Shown: positions 50,335 to 58,677 of the stretch, piece after piece
Numbering within the stretch: position 1 is the stretch's first letter
Layout of the letters: each line of letters starts with the position of its first letter
Assembly: GCF_021277265.1 (NCBI RefSeq)
Contig: NZ_JAJSOH010000003.1
Span: forward strand, 186,001 to 250,000
Source: Kineosporia rhizophila
Lineage (GTDB): Bacteria > Actinomycetota > Actinomycetes > Actinomycetales > Kineosporiaceae
DNA: 64,000 bases
Reading direction: 5' to 3'
Notes under the pieces: model-generated
Database searches by the model: none
Seen by the model: only the letters and a program-made list of their open reading frames with translations
What the model was told of the DNA's origin: nothing
Made by a program: the position numbers and the translations under genes

Positions 50335-51267
50335 TTAGGCAGTGGCCTGGGGGCTCGGCACTCCACTTGCGGCCATCGAAGTCTGGGTGGCGCCGGCGCG
50401 CAGCAGTTCCAGTGCCCGCGCGGCCGGGCGGTTGCGGGCACTGGATTCGCGGACGATGGCGTAGATCGAGCGCACCGGACGGGGCCGGATCAGGGGGACG
50501 ATCACCAGGCCTTCGGGGATCTCCTTGGCTCCCAGCCGCGGCATCACGGTGATGCCGACGCCGGCGGCGACGAATGCGATCCCGGTGGGGTAGTCGTGCG
50601 CCTCCACGTGGAAGGGCGGGCTGAAACCGGCCGCGGCGCAGGCGTCCAGCAGGTTCTCCCGGCACCAGCCGTGGGCGAAGTCGTTGTCGATCCAGCGTTC
50701 CCCGGCCAGTTCGGCCATCTCGATCTCGGCGCGAGCGGCCAGCGGATGGTCGCGGCGCAGCACCACCACGTACGAGTCGTCGAGCAGGTGGTGGGCCACG
50801 AAACCGCTGCCCGGCACGAACGTGCGATTGGCGACGGTCAGATGGATGTCGGCGCGCTCGTCGGGGTTGTCCGGCGGAGTGTCTCTGAGCTGCAGGTCGA
50901 GCCGCAGACCGGGGAACTCCTCGGTCAGCCGGCTCACCACCGGCGGTAGCCAGGCCGCGCCGACGGAGGCGAAGTAGGCGATGGACAGGCCGCCGGTGCG
51001 CCCCGAGCGAAGATCGGCCACCAGGGCCTCGGTCGCGCCCAGCCGGGTGAGCAGTTCGTCGGCCTCGGCCGCCAGCGCCAGACCTGCCGGTGTGGGACGG
51101 AGCCCCCGGCCCACCCGTTCCATCAGGGGCAGGCCGGTCTCTCGCTGCAGGGCGGTGACGTGCTGACTGACGGCGGACGGGGTGTAGCCGAGGTTGGTGG
51201 CGGCGGCCTGGACCGATCCGCTGGCCACCACCGAGCGGAACACGCGCAGTCGATGCAGATCGAGCAT
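50335..51267 (-). CDS. LysR-family transcriptional regulator
   Basis: A 310-residue LysR protein: LDLHRLRVFRSVVASGSVQAAATNLGYTPSAVSQHVTALQRETGLPLMER is the HTH; the effector domain starts at about 90. It diverges from the EamA transporter gene over 82 bp, where two CTTAA boxes (51288, 51319) lie about 31 bp apart and may mark its sites. It lies 10 bp upstream of ada in the same direction but is probably a separate function. Confidence 0.9.
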   Translation of the reverse strand: MLDLHRLRVFRSVVASGSVQAAATNLGYTPSAVSQHVTALQRETGLPLMERVGRGLRPTPAGLALAAEADELLTRLGATEALVADLRSGRTGGLSIAYFASVGAAWLPPVVSRLTEEFPGLRLDLQLRDTPPDNPDERADIHLTVANRTFVPGSGFVAHHLLDDSYVVVLRRDHPLAARAEIEMAELAGERWIDNDFAHGWCRENLLDACAAAGFSPPFHVEAHDYPTGIAFVAAGVGITVMPRLGAKEIPEGLVIVPLIRPRPVRSIYAIVRESSARNRPAARALELLRAGATQTSMAASGVPSPQATA

Positions 51268-51349
51268 GCCCCGACAATACAGTCCGGCTTAAGAGTCAGG
51301 AAGAAACTCGCGCTGGTGCTTAAAGGTCTGCAGGCTCGACGATCGGTCC

Positions 51350-52300
51350 ATGACCGCACTGGCCAGTCCTCCGGCCCCCTCCACGTCGCCCCGGCCCGCA
51401 CCCACGTTCCTGCCGATCGCCGCCACGGCCGTGACCATCGTCCTCTGGGCCTCGGCGTTCGTCGGGATCCGCTCGGCCGGGCACGACTACTCCGCCGGGC
51501 CGCTGGCCCTGGGCCGACTGCTCGCCGGCTCGGTCGTGCTGACCGTGGCCGTCCTGATCAGCGGCCGCCTGCGGGCCCGGCGCCCGGACCGGCAGACCCT
51601 GCTCTGGGCCCTGGTCTGGGGTGTGGCCTGGTTCGGCCTGTACAACGTGGCCCTGAACCTGGCCGAACAGCGCCTCGACGCCGGAACCGCCGCCCTGCTG
51701 GTCAATCTCGCCCCGGTCCTGGTCGCGGTGCTGGCCGGACTCCTGCTCGGCGAGGGCTTCCCAGCCCGCCTGATGATCGGTATGGCCGTTGCGTTCAGCG
51801 GCGTCACCATCATCGCGGTGACCACCTCCACCGGCCGTGGTGACCTGCTCGGCGTCGTCCTGGGGGTGGCCTCGGCGGTGCTGTACGCGCTCTCGGCGAC
51901 CGGTCAGAAGCGCCTGCTGGCCCGCATCGACGCGCTGACCCTGACCTGGATCGGCTGCCTGACCGGCACCGTGGTCACCCTGCCGTTCGCCCCCACCCTG
52001 ATCAGCCAGGCTGCTGAAGCGCCCGCCTCGGCCACCCTCAGCATGATCTACCTGGGCGTGTTCCCGACCGCCGTCGCCTTCCTGACCTGGGGCTACGCCC
52101 TATCCCGGACCAGCGTGGGCCGCCTGGCCGCCTCCACCTACGTGGTGCCGCCCCTGGTGGTGCTGCTGTCGTGGACCCTGCTCGGCGAGGTGCCCGGCCT
52201 GCTCGCCCTGGCCGGTGGGGTGCTCTGCCTGAGCGGCGTGGGGATCGCAACCCTGCGTCGTTCGGCCCCGACGCCGCAACGTCAGGTCTCGAACAGCTGA
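51350..52300 (+). CDS. EamA/RhaT-family (DMT) transporter
   Basis: A 316-residue protein with ten predicted membrane helices in two EamA halves: the first with ILWASAFVGIRSAGHDYSAGPLALGRLLAG, the second ending FLTWGYALSRTSVGRLAASTYVVPPLVVLLSW. These export or import small metabolites such as amino acids. It diverges from a LysR gene, its likely regulator. Its last 19 bp overlap the next opposite gene. Confidence 0.92.
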   Translation: MTALASPPAPSTSPRPAPTFLPIAATAVTIVLWASAFVGIRSAGHDYSAGPLALGRLLAGSVVLTVAVLISGRLRARRPDRQTLLWALVWGVAWFGLYNVALNLAEQRLDAGTAALLVNLAPVLVAVLAGLLLGEGFPARLMIGMAVAFSGVTIIAVTTSTGRGDLLGVVLGVASAVLYALSATGQKRLLARIDALTLTWIGCLTGTVVTLPFAPTLISQAAEAPASATLSMIYLGVFPTAVAFLTWGYALSRTSVGRLAASTYVVPPLVVLLSWTLLGEVPGLLALAGGVLCLSGVGIATLRRSAPTPQRQVSNS

Positions 52301-52599
52301 TCCTGCTCACCGTCGGGCACCGCCCGCGTGGGCGGTGCGGCCATGTCCTGGTCGCGGGTGGCCAGCTCCCAGCGCATGGCGTACTTGTCGTGCCGCACCA
52401 CACCTTCGCGGGCCAGCTGGTTCAGCGAGCGGCTGACCTGGTCACCCACCAGCAGCACCTTCCAGGACGAGCGGATCTCGGCCGGGATCTGCGCCCATAG
52501 ACGCTCGCGGATCTCGCGCAACGTCATCGGGGCCGGGCCGGCGGCGAGGCACGCCAGGATCCAGGTGTCGGTCTGGGCGCTGATCTGCTTGCTGTCCAT
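52282..52599 (-). CDS. Small hypothetical protein with a winged-helix-like core
   Basis: A 105-residue protein. The central part (MTLREIRERLWAQIP ... VGDQVSRSLNQLAREGVVRHDKY) reads like a winged helix-turn-helix: two helices and a wing that ends in a basic strand. The C-terminal 20 residues are acidic and likely loose. No known family is recognised. It converges on the EamA gene. Confidence 0.65.
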   Translation of the reverse strand: MDSKQISAQTDTWILACLAAGPAPMTLREIRERLWAQIPAEIRSSWKVLLVGDQVSRSLNQLAREGVVRHDKYAMRWELATRDQDMAAPPTRAVPDGEQDQLFET

Positions 52600-52641
52600 C
52601 GCCCGTCATCACACCACACTCGCCGCCGGCCGGGCTGCGTC

Positions 52642-53478
52642 TTACCGGCCGGCGGCCAGACCTCGCAGGAAGCCCTCGACGTCGCGCTCGTTCTCCAGGG
52701 TCTGCATACCGTGCTCGACCGCCGCGGCCATGATCTTGGCCGACCTCTCTCCGGTGACCAGGGCCGACCACTCGTCGTGCTCGACGCGCAGGCCCGGGGT
52801 CAGGTCGGCGGCGGGCAGGGCGCGCTTGGCCGCGGCGATGAGGTCGGAGCCTACGGCGGCGATGTCGGTGGCCAGCTTGTCCACGTAGGCGTCGAGTTCG
52901 GCGGCCGGGATCGCGCGGTTGATCCAGCCGTACTGCGCGGCCGTGTCTGCGTCGAGCAGTTCGGCCGACAGGACCAGTTCCAGGGCCCGGCTGCGGCCGA
53001 CCCGCTCGAGCAGGTACTGCGTGGCGCCCCCGCCGGGCAGGATGCCCAGGAGCGCCTCGGTCTGGCCGATCCGGGCGGTCTCGGTGGCGGCGAAGGCCAG
53101 GTCGGCCGCGATCACGAACTCCGCGCCCCCGGCGCGGGCGATGCCCGACAGCTTGACGATGCTGACCTGCGGCTGGGTGCGCAGGAGCTCGCCGATGCCC
53201 TGGTGCACGTTCACCTGCGGGAAGCGGGCCGCGACCGGCTCGAGTTCCTTCAGGTGCTCGAAGATGCCCATGTCGACGTGGGCGAGGAAGAACTCCTCGT
53301 GGGAGCTGGAGAACAGCAGGACGCGTACGTCGGTGTCGTCCCGCAACCTCTCCAGGAGGTCGTGCAGTTCGATCATCATGGCCGCCGAGAGCGTGTTGAC
53401 CGGGGGGTTGTCGAGCTGGATCCGGGCGATCCCGCCGGCGACGGCGACGTGCAGGGTGGTGTAGCGGGGGAGGTCCAT
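52642..53478 (-). CDS. Enoyl-CoA hydratase/isomerase-family protein (second copy)
   Basis: A 278-residue crotonase-fold protein related to the one at 46620. It has FFLAHVDMGIFEHL, AGGAEFVIAADLAFAAT and QTEALLGILPGGGATQYLL; the first catalytic Glu (AEFV) is kept and the second position is Glu too (QTEAL). It should act on a CoA thioester. ATG 53478 (MDLPRYTTLHV) is preferred to an upstream in-frame start. It diverges from an HxlR gene. Confidence 0.83.
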   Translation of the reverse strand: MDLPRYTTLHVAVAGGIARIQLDNPPVNTLSAAMMIELHDLLERLRDDTDVRVLLFSSSHEEFFLAHVDMGIFEHLKELEPVAARFPQVNVHQGIGELLRTQPQVSIVKLSGIARAGGAEFVIAADLAFAATETARIGQTEALLGILPGGGATQYLLERVGRSRALELVLSAELLDADTAAQYGWINRAIPAAELDAYVDKLATDIAAVGSDLIAAAKRALPAADLTPGLRVEHDEWSALVTGERSAKIMAAAVEHGMQTLENERDVEGFLRGLAAGR

Positions 53479-53506
53479 GGCTGCTTCCGTGGTTGTCGAG
53501 AGGCCT

Positions 53507-53583
53507 GTAGGTTCCTGATGCATACCTACCGTCCCCCGGCCCGGCGGGAACGGGCAAGAACGCACTTTCCGCATACCAGGTAT
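53507..53583. promoter_or_regulatory. Divergent promoter with two palindromes, candidate HxlR sites
   Basis: GTAGGT (53507-53512) pairs with ACCTAC (53524-53529) around 11 bp, and ATACC-A-GGTAT (53573-53583) is a compact palindrome; both share the ATACC/GGTAT core. They lie between the crotonase gene and the HxlR gene, as expected for an HxlR dimer. Confidence 0.55.
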
Positions 53584-53597
53584 CCGAAAGGGAACCG

Positions 53598-53975
53598 ATG
53601 GCAACGCCCTTGGACCGCCCGCAGCCGCGCTTCTACGTCAACTGCCCGACCCGGCCGATCCTCGACCAGATCGCCGACAAGTGGTCGATGATGGTGATGA
53701 CCGTGCTGGAGGAGCCGACCCGGTTCAACGAGATCAAGCGGCAGCTGGAGGGCGTGACCCAGCGCGTGCTCACCCAGACGCTGCGCCGGCTGGAGCGCAA
53801 CGGCATGATCCAGCGCCGCATCCTCGAGACCACACCGGTGGGCGTGGAGTACTCACTCACCCCGCTCGGGCGTTCCTTCCGCGAGCCCTTCGTCCGGCTC
53901 TACGAGTGGACGCTCGAGAACAGCGACGAGATCACCCGGATGCAGGCGGACTACGACGCCCGCAGCGCCGGCTGA
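53598..53975 (+). CDS. HxlR-family transcriptional regulator
   Basis: A 125-residue HxlR protein. It begins with the single-Cys region NCPTRPILDQIADKWSMMVMTVL typical of redox- or aldehyde-sensing members, then the winged helix: RFNEIKRQLEGVTQRVLTQTLRRLERNGMIQRRI and VEYSLTPLGRSF. RBS GAAAGGGA. It diverges from the crotonase gene and probably controls it through the two palindromes. Confidence 0.9.
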   Translation: MATPLDRPQPRFYVNCPTRPILDQIADKWSMMVMTVLEEPTRFNEIKRQLEGVTQRVLTQTLRRLERNGMIQRRILETTPVGVEYSLTPLGRSFREPFVRLYEWTLENSDEITRMQADYDARSAG

Positions 53976-53989
53976 GCCGGCTGAGGCGT

Positions 53990-54352
53990 TCAGGTGTTGC
54001 GCTGCAGGGCCTGAAGGGTGCTGGTCGGGTCGGCGTTGAAGGCGAAGCGCGCCTGCGGGGCCAGTTCGTGCCCGGCGTTGACGATCTGCTCGAACAGTTC
54101 GGTGAACTCGGCCCGGCCACGCACCCCGTTGCCGATCATCACGATGTCGATGGTGGGGTCGGCCAGGAGCCGGCGGATCTCGGCGAGGCCGGCGGCGTGG
54201 TCGTTGCCGATCAGGGCCCGCACGATGTCGTAGCCGGCCTGCTCCACCGCCGCATTGCCCTCGGCGATCCGGGCCCGCAGGGTCTCGGCGTCCAGGCCGG
54301 GCGGCAGGGTTACGGCTTCGGGGGCGAGCCCGATCAGCAGAACACGCGTCAT
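53990..54352 (-). CDS. Conserved hypothetical protein
   Basis: A 120-residue soluble protein with a Rossmann-like alternation: RVLLIGLAPEAV, AGYDIVRALIGND, PTIDIVMIGNGVRG. No known domain is recognised, but the layout suggests a nucleotide- or phosphate-binding fold. It converges on the HxlR gene, and 42 bp separate it from the start of the leftward regulator upstream. Confidence 0.65.
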   Translation of the reverse strand: MTRVLLIGLAPEAVTLPPGLDAETLRARIAEGNAAVEQAGYDIVRALIGNDHAAGLAEIRRLLADPTIDIVMIGNGVRGRAEFTELFEQIVNAGHELAPQARFAFNADPTSTLQALQRNT

Positions 54353-54394
54353 ACCGTCATGCTAGGCAGACCGTCCCTGGTCGTGGGGGGCGGT

Positions 54395-55240
54395 TCAGCC
54401 CACCACCCGCAGCCCGCTGTGCTGCGAGATCATCGAGCGCAACGCCTCCTCGGACTGGGCGTCGGCCGGGGTGATCGCCGAAAGTCGTTGCTCGGAGCCG
54501 TCTTGCACGGCCAGCACGTCGTAGCGCAGGGTCATCACCCCGGCGGTCGGATGTAGCACCCGCTTGGTCCCGTTGGTGCGTTCCTGCACCGTGTGGTCGT
54601 CCCACCAGGTGGCGAAATCCGCACTCTTGCGCCGCAGATCGCCGACCAGGGACTTCAGCCGCGGATCGTCGGGGTGCCGGGCCAGGTTCGCCCGCAGGTT
54701 GCCCACGTGCTCCTGCGCGATGCGGGTCCAGTCGAGCTGGAACTCGCGGGCTCCCGGATCGAGGAAGAGCGGTTCGGCGGTGTTGGCCGTCTCGGCGAAC
54801 CCGGGGCCGAACAGGGCCAGAGCGGCGGCGTTGTGGGCCAGCTTGTCGAACCGGAAGTCGACGATCCAGGCCGGGGTGGTGGGCATGCTGCGCAGCAGGG
54901 TCTGCAGCGACTCGCTGGCGGGGGCGGGCACGTGCCGGGCCGGTGGGGCCTCGCCGCGGGCGATCAGGTGCAGGTGGTGGCGTTCGGTCTCGGACAGCAT
55001 CAGGGCCTGAGCCACGGCGTCGAGCACGGCGGCGCCGGGCACACCCACGCGCCCCTGCTCGAGCCGGATGTACCAGTCGATACTGACCGCGGCCAGCTGC
55101 GCGACCTCCTGGCGGCGAAGGCCCGGTGTGCGGCGCCGGTCGGAATCCGGAAGCCCCACGTCGGCCGGCTGCACGCGGGCCCGCATCGCCCGCAGAAAAG
55201 CCGACAACTGGGGACGATGGGTGGCACGGATCGCGGTCAC
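54395..55240 (-). CDS. HTH regulator with MmyB-like ligand-binding domain
   Basis: A 281-residue protein with an XRE-type HTH (RRTPGLRRQEVAQLAAVSIDWYIRLEQGR) at about 40-70 and a C-terminal MmyB-like domain: PAWIVDFRFDKLAHNAAALALFGPGF, then DFATWWDDHTVQERTNGTKRVLHP. That domain is a PAS-like fold that binds fatty acids in known members. GTG 55240 is chosen; a GTG at 55258 is in frame. It diverges from the PEBP gene, its possible target. Confidence 0.85.
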   Translation of the reverse strand: MTAIRATHRPQLSAFLRAMRARVQPADVGLPDSDRRRTPGLRRQEVAQLAAVSIDWYIRLEQGRVGVPGAAVLDAVAQALMLSETERHHLHLIARGEAPPARHVPAPASESLQTLLRSMPTTPAWIVDFRFDKLAHNAAALALFGPGFAETANTAEPLFLDPGAREFQLDWTRIAQEHVGNLRANLARHPDDPRLKSLVGDLRRKSADFATWWDDHTVQERTNGTKRVLHPTAGVMTLRYDVLAVQDGSEQRLSAITPADAQSEEALRSMISQHSGLRVVG

Positions 55241-55389
55241 CTCGCCAGCCTGCCTCACCCCCTGGGCGGTGGTCGACCGCTCAGGGTGGTACTCCGGGCA
55301 CCAGCATGCCGAGGATCTCCCTGCCCCCGGCGGTCGGCCGCAGATTGGAGGTGTTCACCGAACCGTCCGATCGATGGAGCACAACCAGC

Positions 55390-55908
55390 ATGAACAACCC
55401 GTTCGACCGTCTTCCCCAGGTGCCCGCCTTCGAGCTCAGCAGCTCGGCCGTCGTCGAGGGACAGCCCCTGGCCCCGGCCCAGATGTCCGGCGCCTTCGGC
55501 ATCCCCGGAGGCCAGGACATCTCGCCGGACCTGACCTGGTCGGGCGCCCCGGAGGGCACCCGGAGCTACGCCGTGACCATGTACGACCCCGACGCCCCGA
55601 CCATGTCCGGCTTCTGGCACTGGGCCGTCGCCAACATCCCGGCCTCGGTGACCACCCTGCCCGCCGGTGCCGACCTGCCGGCCGGGGCTGTGCACCTGCC
55701 CAACGACGCCCGTATGCCGCAGTACATCGGTGCGGCCCCGCCCGCCGGGCACGGCCCGCACCGCTACTTCATCACCGTGCACGCCCTGGACGTCGAGGAC
55801 ATCGGCGTGCCGGCCGAGGGCACTCCGGCCTTCCTGGGCTTCACCATCGCCGGTCACATCCTGGCCCGCGCCACGATCGTGGCCACCGCCGAGACCTCGG
55901 CCGCCTGA
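55390..55908 (+). CDS. YbhB/YbcL-type PEBP (Raf kinase inhibitor-like) protein
   Basis: A 172-residue PEBP-fold protein: ISPDLTWSGAPEGTRSYAVTMYDPDAPTMSGFWHWAVANIP is the family's central block with the DPDAP and HW anion-binding pocket, and GPHRYFITVHALD follows. Bacterial members bind phosphate-like ligands; their role is poorly known. The ATG at 55390 has GGAG 13 bp upstream. A strong terminator follows the stop by 8 bp. Confidence 0.9.
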   Translation: MNNPFDRLPQVPAFELSSSAVVEGQPLAPAQMSGAFGIPGGQDISPDLTWSGAPEGTRSYAVTMYDPDAPTMSGFWHWAVANIPASVTTLPAGADLPAGAVHLPNDARMPQYIGAAPPAGHGPHRYFITVHALDVEDIGVPAEGTPAFLGFTIAGHILARATIVATAETSAA

Positions 55909-55916
55909 ACCGGATT

Positions 55917-55947
55917 GGGGCTGGGTGCTTTCACAGCACCCAGCCCC
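55917..55947. terminator. Strong hairpin terminator between converging genes
   Basis: GGGGCTGGGTGCT (55917-55929) and AGCACCCAGCCCC (55935-55947) form a perfect 13-bp stem with a 5-base loop. It lies between the PEBP gene stop and the HupE-like gene stop and probably ends transcripts from both. Confidence 0.85.
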
Positions 55948-55958
55948 GTGGTTTCGCG

Positions 55959-57290
55959 TCAGCTCACGTGATCGAGCTGGGACTCCCGCGTTCCCGGCTC
56001 GCCCGGGTCACCCGTCCTCTGTTTCTGCTGTGCCTGAACCACGAGAACCGCGGCGACGGACCAGAGAACGATCAGACCGGGCAGCGCCAGCACGCCGAGC
56101 TGATCGGCCACCTCGGCCACCGGGTTCGCCGCGCCCAGCCGGTCGGCCAGCCAGCCCAGGGCCGCCACCGCGGTCAGCGCTGCGGCGGCGTTGCGGGCCA
56201 CTGCATACCGGCCGGAGCGAGCCAGCACGATCAGCGGGGGCAGGACCAGCACGACGACCAGCAACTGCATGGCCTCGATGCCCAGGTTGAAACCGAGCAG
56301 CGACCAGGCCAGCTGGGCCCCGGTCAGGTCCAGCTCGCGCAGCGCCTCGGAGAACGCCAGCCCGTGTACGAGCCCGAAAGCCCCGGCCACCAGCGCTTCC
56401 CGGCCGGCGAAGAGCGGACGGACGGCGTGCAGCGCGGCGACCAGGATGCTGACCGCGATGAGGGATTCGACGAGCTGTTGCGGCACCGGCGCACCGAGGG
56501 TGCCCAGGGCCAGGGTGAGCGAGTGGCCGAGGGTGAAAGACAGTGTGATGGCCGCAATCCGGTGAACCGCCCGCTGAGCCGGGGCAACGCCTGTCCAGCG
56601 CCGGCCGACGGCCAGCAGGGGAGCGGGCAGCAGCAGTGTCAGCAGGAACAGCTGATGGTCGGTGCCTTCCCGGATGTGCTGCACCCCCAGGCTGAACATC
56701 GCCGAGAATCCGCTCGTGGCCGTGAGATCCACGTGCAACGGCTGCACCTTGTTGGTCACCGTACTGCGCCGCACCGTACCCACCGTGCGGACACTGTCGT
56801 CATTTTCGGTGCGGGCCGTGACGATCACCGTGTGGGTGGCCACCCGGTCGACCACGGCGTCGTAGCCCAGGTTGAACGACTCGTGCTCGCTCCCGGCCGG
56901 GGGAGTCAGGGTGAACGTGGTCTGCACCTGCTCGTACAGGCCAGTGGTTGCCTTGTTGCCGGTGGTACTCACCGTCAGCGAGCCCATGCCGACGTCCCAG
57001 GCCTGACCGTCGTCGCTGGTCGGGGTGAAGTGGGCGAGTAGGTACTGCTGAAGCTGCTCGCTCTGGGCGTCCACGTCGGCCTGCGACTCCAGTGTCGTTC
57101 CGGTGGAGTCCTGCAGGTCCGACAGCGGAATGGCCACCGCGGCGTCGATCTCGTCCTCGTGCACCAGGAGCTGGATGCTCGAGGTGGGCACCACGTGCGC
57201 CGAGGCGGCCGGGGCGAGCGCGAGCCAGACGATCGCGCCGGCCAGCATCAGGACGAGTACGCGCAGGGTTCGGCCCCGGGGTGCGATCAA
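55959..57290 (-). CDS. HupE/UreJ-family membrane protein
   Basis: A 443-residue protein. After a signal/anchor (VLVLMLAGAIVWLALAPAASA) comes an extracytoplasmic domain of about 190 residues. The membrane part follows with about seven helices and the HupE marks HIREGTDHQLFLLTLLLP, FTLGHSLTLALGTLG and GLVHGLAFSEALRELDL. HupE/UreJ proteins are linked to nickel or cobalt uptake. TTG 57290 is chosen because it overlaps the DUF3500 stop as TTGA and gives a good signal; ATG 57248 is possible. It is coupled to DUF3500, a pairing that hints at a joint surface function. Confidence 0.83.
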   Translation of the reverse strand: MIAPRGRTLRVLVLMLAGAIVWLALAPAASAHVVPTSSIQLLVHEDEIDAAVAIPLSDLQDSTGTTLESQADVDAQSEQLQQYLLAHFTPTSDDGQAWDVGMGSLTVSTTGNKATTGLYEQVQTTFTLTPPAGSEHESFNLGYDAVVDRVATHTVIVTARTENDDSVRTVGTVRRSTVTNKVQPLHVDLTATSGFSAMFSLGVQHIREGTDHQLFLLTLLLPAPLLAVGRRWTGVAPAQRAVHRIAAITLSFTLGHSLTLALGTLGAPVPQQLVESLIAVSILVAALHAVRPLFAGREALVAGAFGLVHGLAFSEALRELDLTGAQLAWSLLGFNLGIEAMQLLVVVLVLPPLIVLARSGRYAVARNAAAALTAVAALGWLADRLGAANPVAEVADQLGVLALPGLIVLWSVAAVLVVQAQQKQRTGDPGEPGTRESQLDHVS

Positions 57291-58579
57291 CTCTGCGTAC
57301 CGCCGTAGTCGCTGGTCCGGTCGCGCCAGACCGAGTGCGGGTGGTTGCCCGACAGCACGATGCCGTTCTGCATGGAGAACTCGATCCACACCGACGGCCC
57401 GTCGATCCGGATGTAGTCGTTGCGCTCGGTGAGGGCGGTCGTGCCGGAGTAGGCGATGTAGGTGTCGTCCAGTTCTTCCTCGTACTTGGCCAGGACGGTC
57501 GCGGCATCGTCGTCGGCGATGTCGTTCACGTAGCCGGCGATCGCGGCGAGGGCGAGCTTCTTCTGCTTGGCCGAGAGCGTGGAGATCTGCACGCCCTCGT
57601 ACTCGGTCGGGAAGGCCCAGTCGTTGCCCGGGCCGAGCACCAGGTCGGAGTAGGTGTCGGCGAGCTTGGCCGCGGTGAGCTGCTTCGTGTTCAGGCCGGC
57701 CAGCAGCGCCGCGAACGCCTGGTGCTTGGCCTTCATCGGCTGGTAGCTCTGGCCGTCCAGCTCGAACTTCTGGAACGGCTCGGAGCCCCGGAACGAAGGT
57801 GTGGCGCCGGCCAGCTTGCCGTCGACGTAGGTGTTGGCCACCGCCATGTGGTGCCCGCCGAACTGGAACTCCCAGGTGCCGGAGTCCTGCGGGCTGCCCA
57901 GGATGGCCACGTAGAACTGGCCGCGGCCGTAGGTGTCGCCCCCGCCGTTGTCCTGGAGGTAGTCGTCGGCGGCCAGTTGCTGCTCGATCTCGTCGTACCC
58001 CAGCCCGGACGTGGTACCCGTGGCCGCCTTGAGCAGGGTGGTGAACGCGGCCAGTTGCTCGTCGCTCAGCTCGCCCAGAGCGATGCCTACCCGGCCCTGG
58101 CTGCTGCCACCTCCGCCGCCAGGGGCTCCGCCGCTGGTGCCGCTGCCGCTGGGCATGCCGCCGCTGGGAGGACCGCCGCTCGGCATCTCACCGGTCGCTC
58201 CACTGGGCATCCCACCGGAGGGCATCCCACCGCTGGGCATGCCGCCCCCGCCACCGGCGCCGCCGGTGATCAGGCCCTGCGGCAGGTTGGACCAGCGCTT
58301 GGCGTTGTCGAGGGTGTAGTCCAGCAGCACCGTGGTCTTCTGGTCGGCGTCCAGGGTGTTGTAGAAAGCCTGGGCCAGCGCCGCGACACTGCCCGCCGCC
58401 GCCTCCCCGTCGGCCGTGGCGGTGGAGGTGCCGGTGGACGTGGCCGTCGAGCCCGTGCTGCTTTCGTCGTCCGAGCTGGAGCATCCGGCGACCAGGAGGG
58501 CCAGGCCCGGGATGCCGGCCAGGAGGGCCCGGCGCCCCAGGGGCCGGTCGGCGAGATTCAGGTCGTTGCTGGTGGACAT
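57287..58579 (-). CDS. DUF3500-domain lipoprotein with MPSGG repeats
   Basis: A 430-residue exported protein. GRRALLAGIPGLALLVAGC is a lipoprotein signal with a twin arginine, so a Tat-exported lipoprotein is likely. A Ser/Thr-rich linker follows, then DUF3500, interrupted near residues 113-160 by a Gly/Pro/Met-rich insert with repeated MPSGG units. Blocks such as GGHHMAVANTYVDGK and SVWIEFSMQNGIVLSGNHPHSVWRD are typical of DUF3500; the His-rich pieces could bind metal. Coupled to HupE downstream. Confidence 0.85.
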   Translation of the reverse strand: MSTSNDLNLADRPLGRRALLAGIPGLALLVAGCSSSDDESSTGSTATSTGTSTATADGEAAAGSVAALAQAFYNTLDADQKTTVLLDYTLDNAKRWSNLPQGLITGGAGGGGGMPSGGMPSGGMPSGATGEMPSGGPPSGGMPSGSGTSGGAPGGGGGSSQGRVGIALGELSDEQLAAFTTLLKAATGTTSGLGYDEIEQQLAADDYLQDNGGGDTYGRGQFYVAILGSPQDSGTWEFQFGGHHMAVANTYVDGKLAGATPSFRGSEPFQKFELDGQSYQPMKAKHQAFAALLAGLNTKQLTAAKLADTYSDLVLGPGNDWAFPTEYEGVQISTLSAKQKKLALAAIAGYVNDIADDDAATVLAKYEEELDDTYIAYSGTTALTERNDYIRIDGPSVWIEFSMQNGIVLSGNHPHSVWRDRTSDYGGTQS

Positions 58580-58677
58580 GGCGCGAAGCTAGGAGTGACG
58601 CACGAGTAATTCCTGCATGCTGGCTATGCGCCTTCTGTGATCACGCGTGGCTGACCCCTCAAATGGGGACGCGCCGT

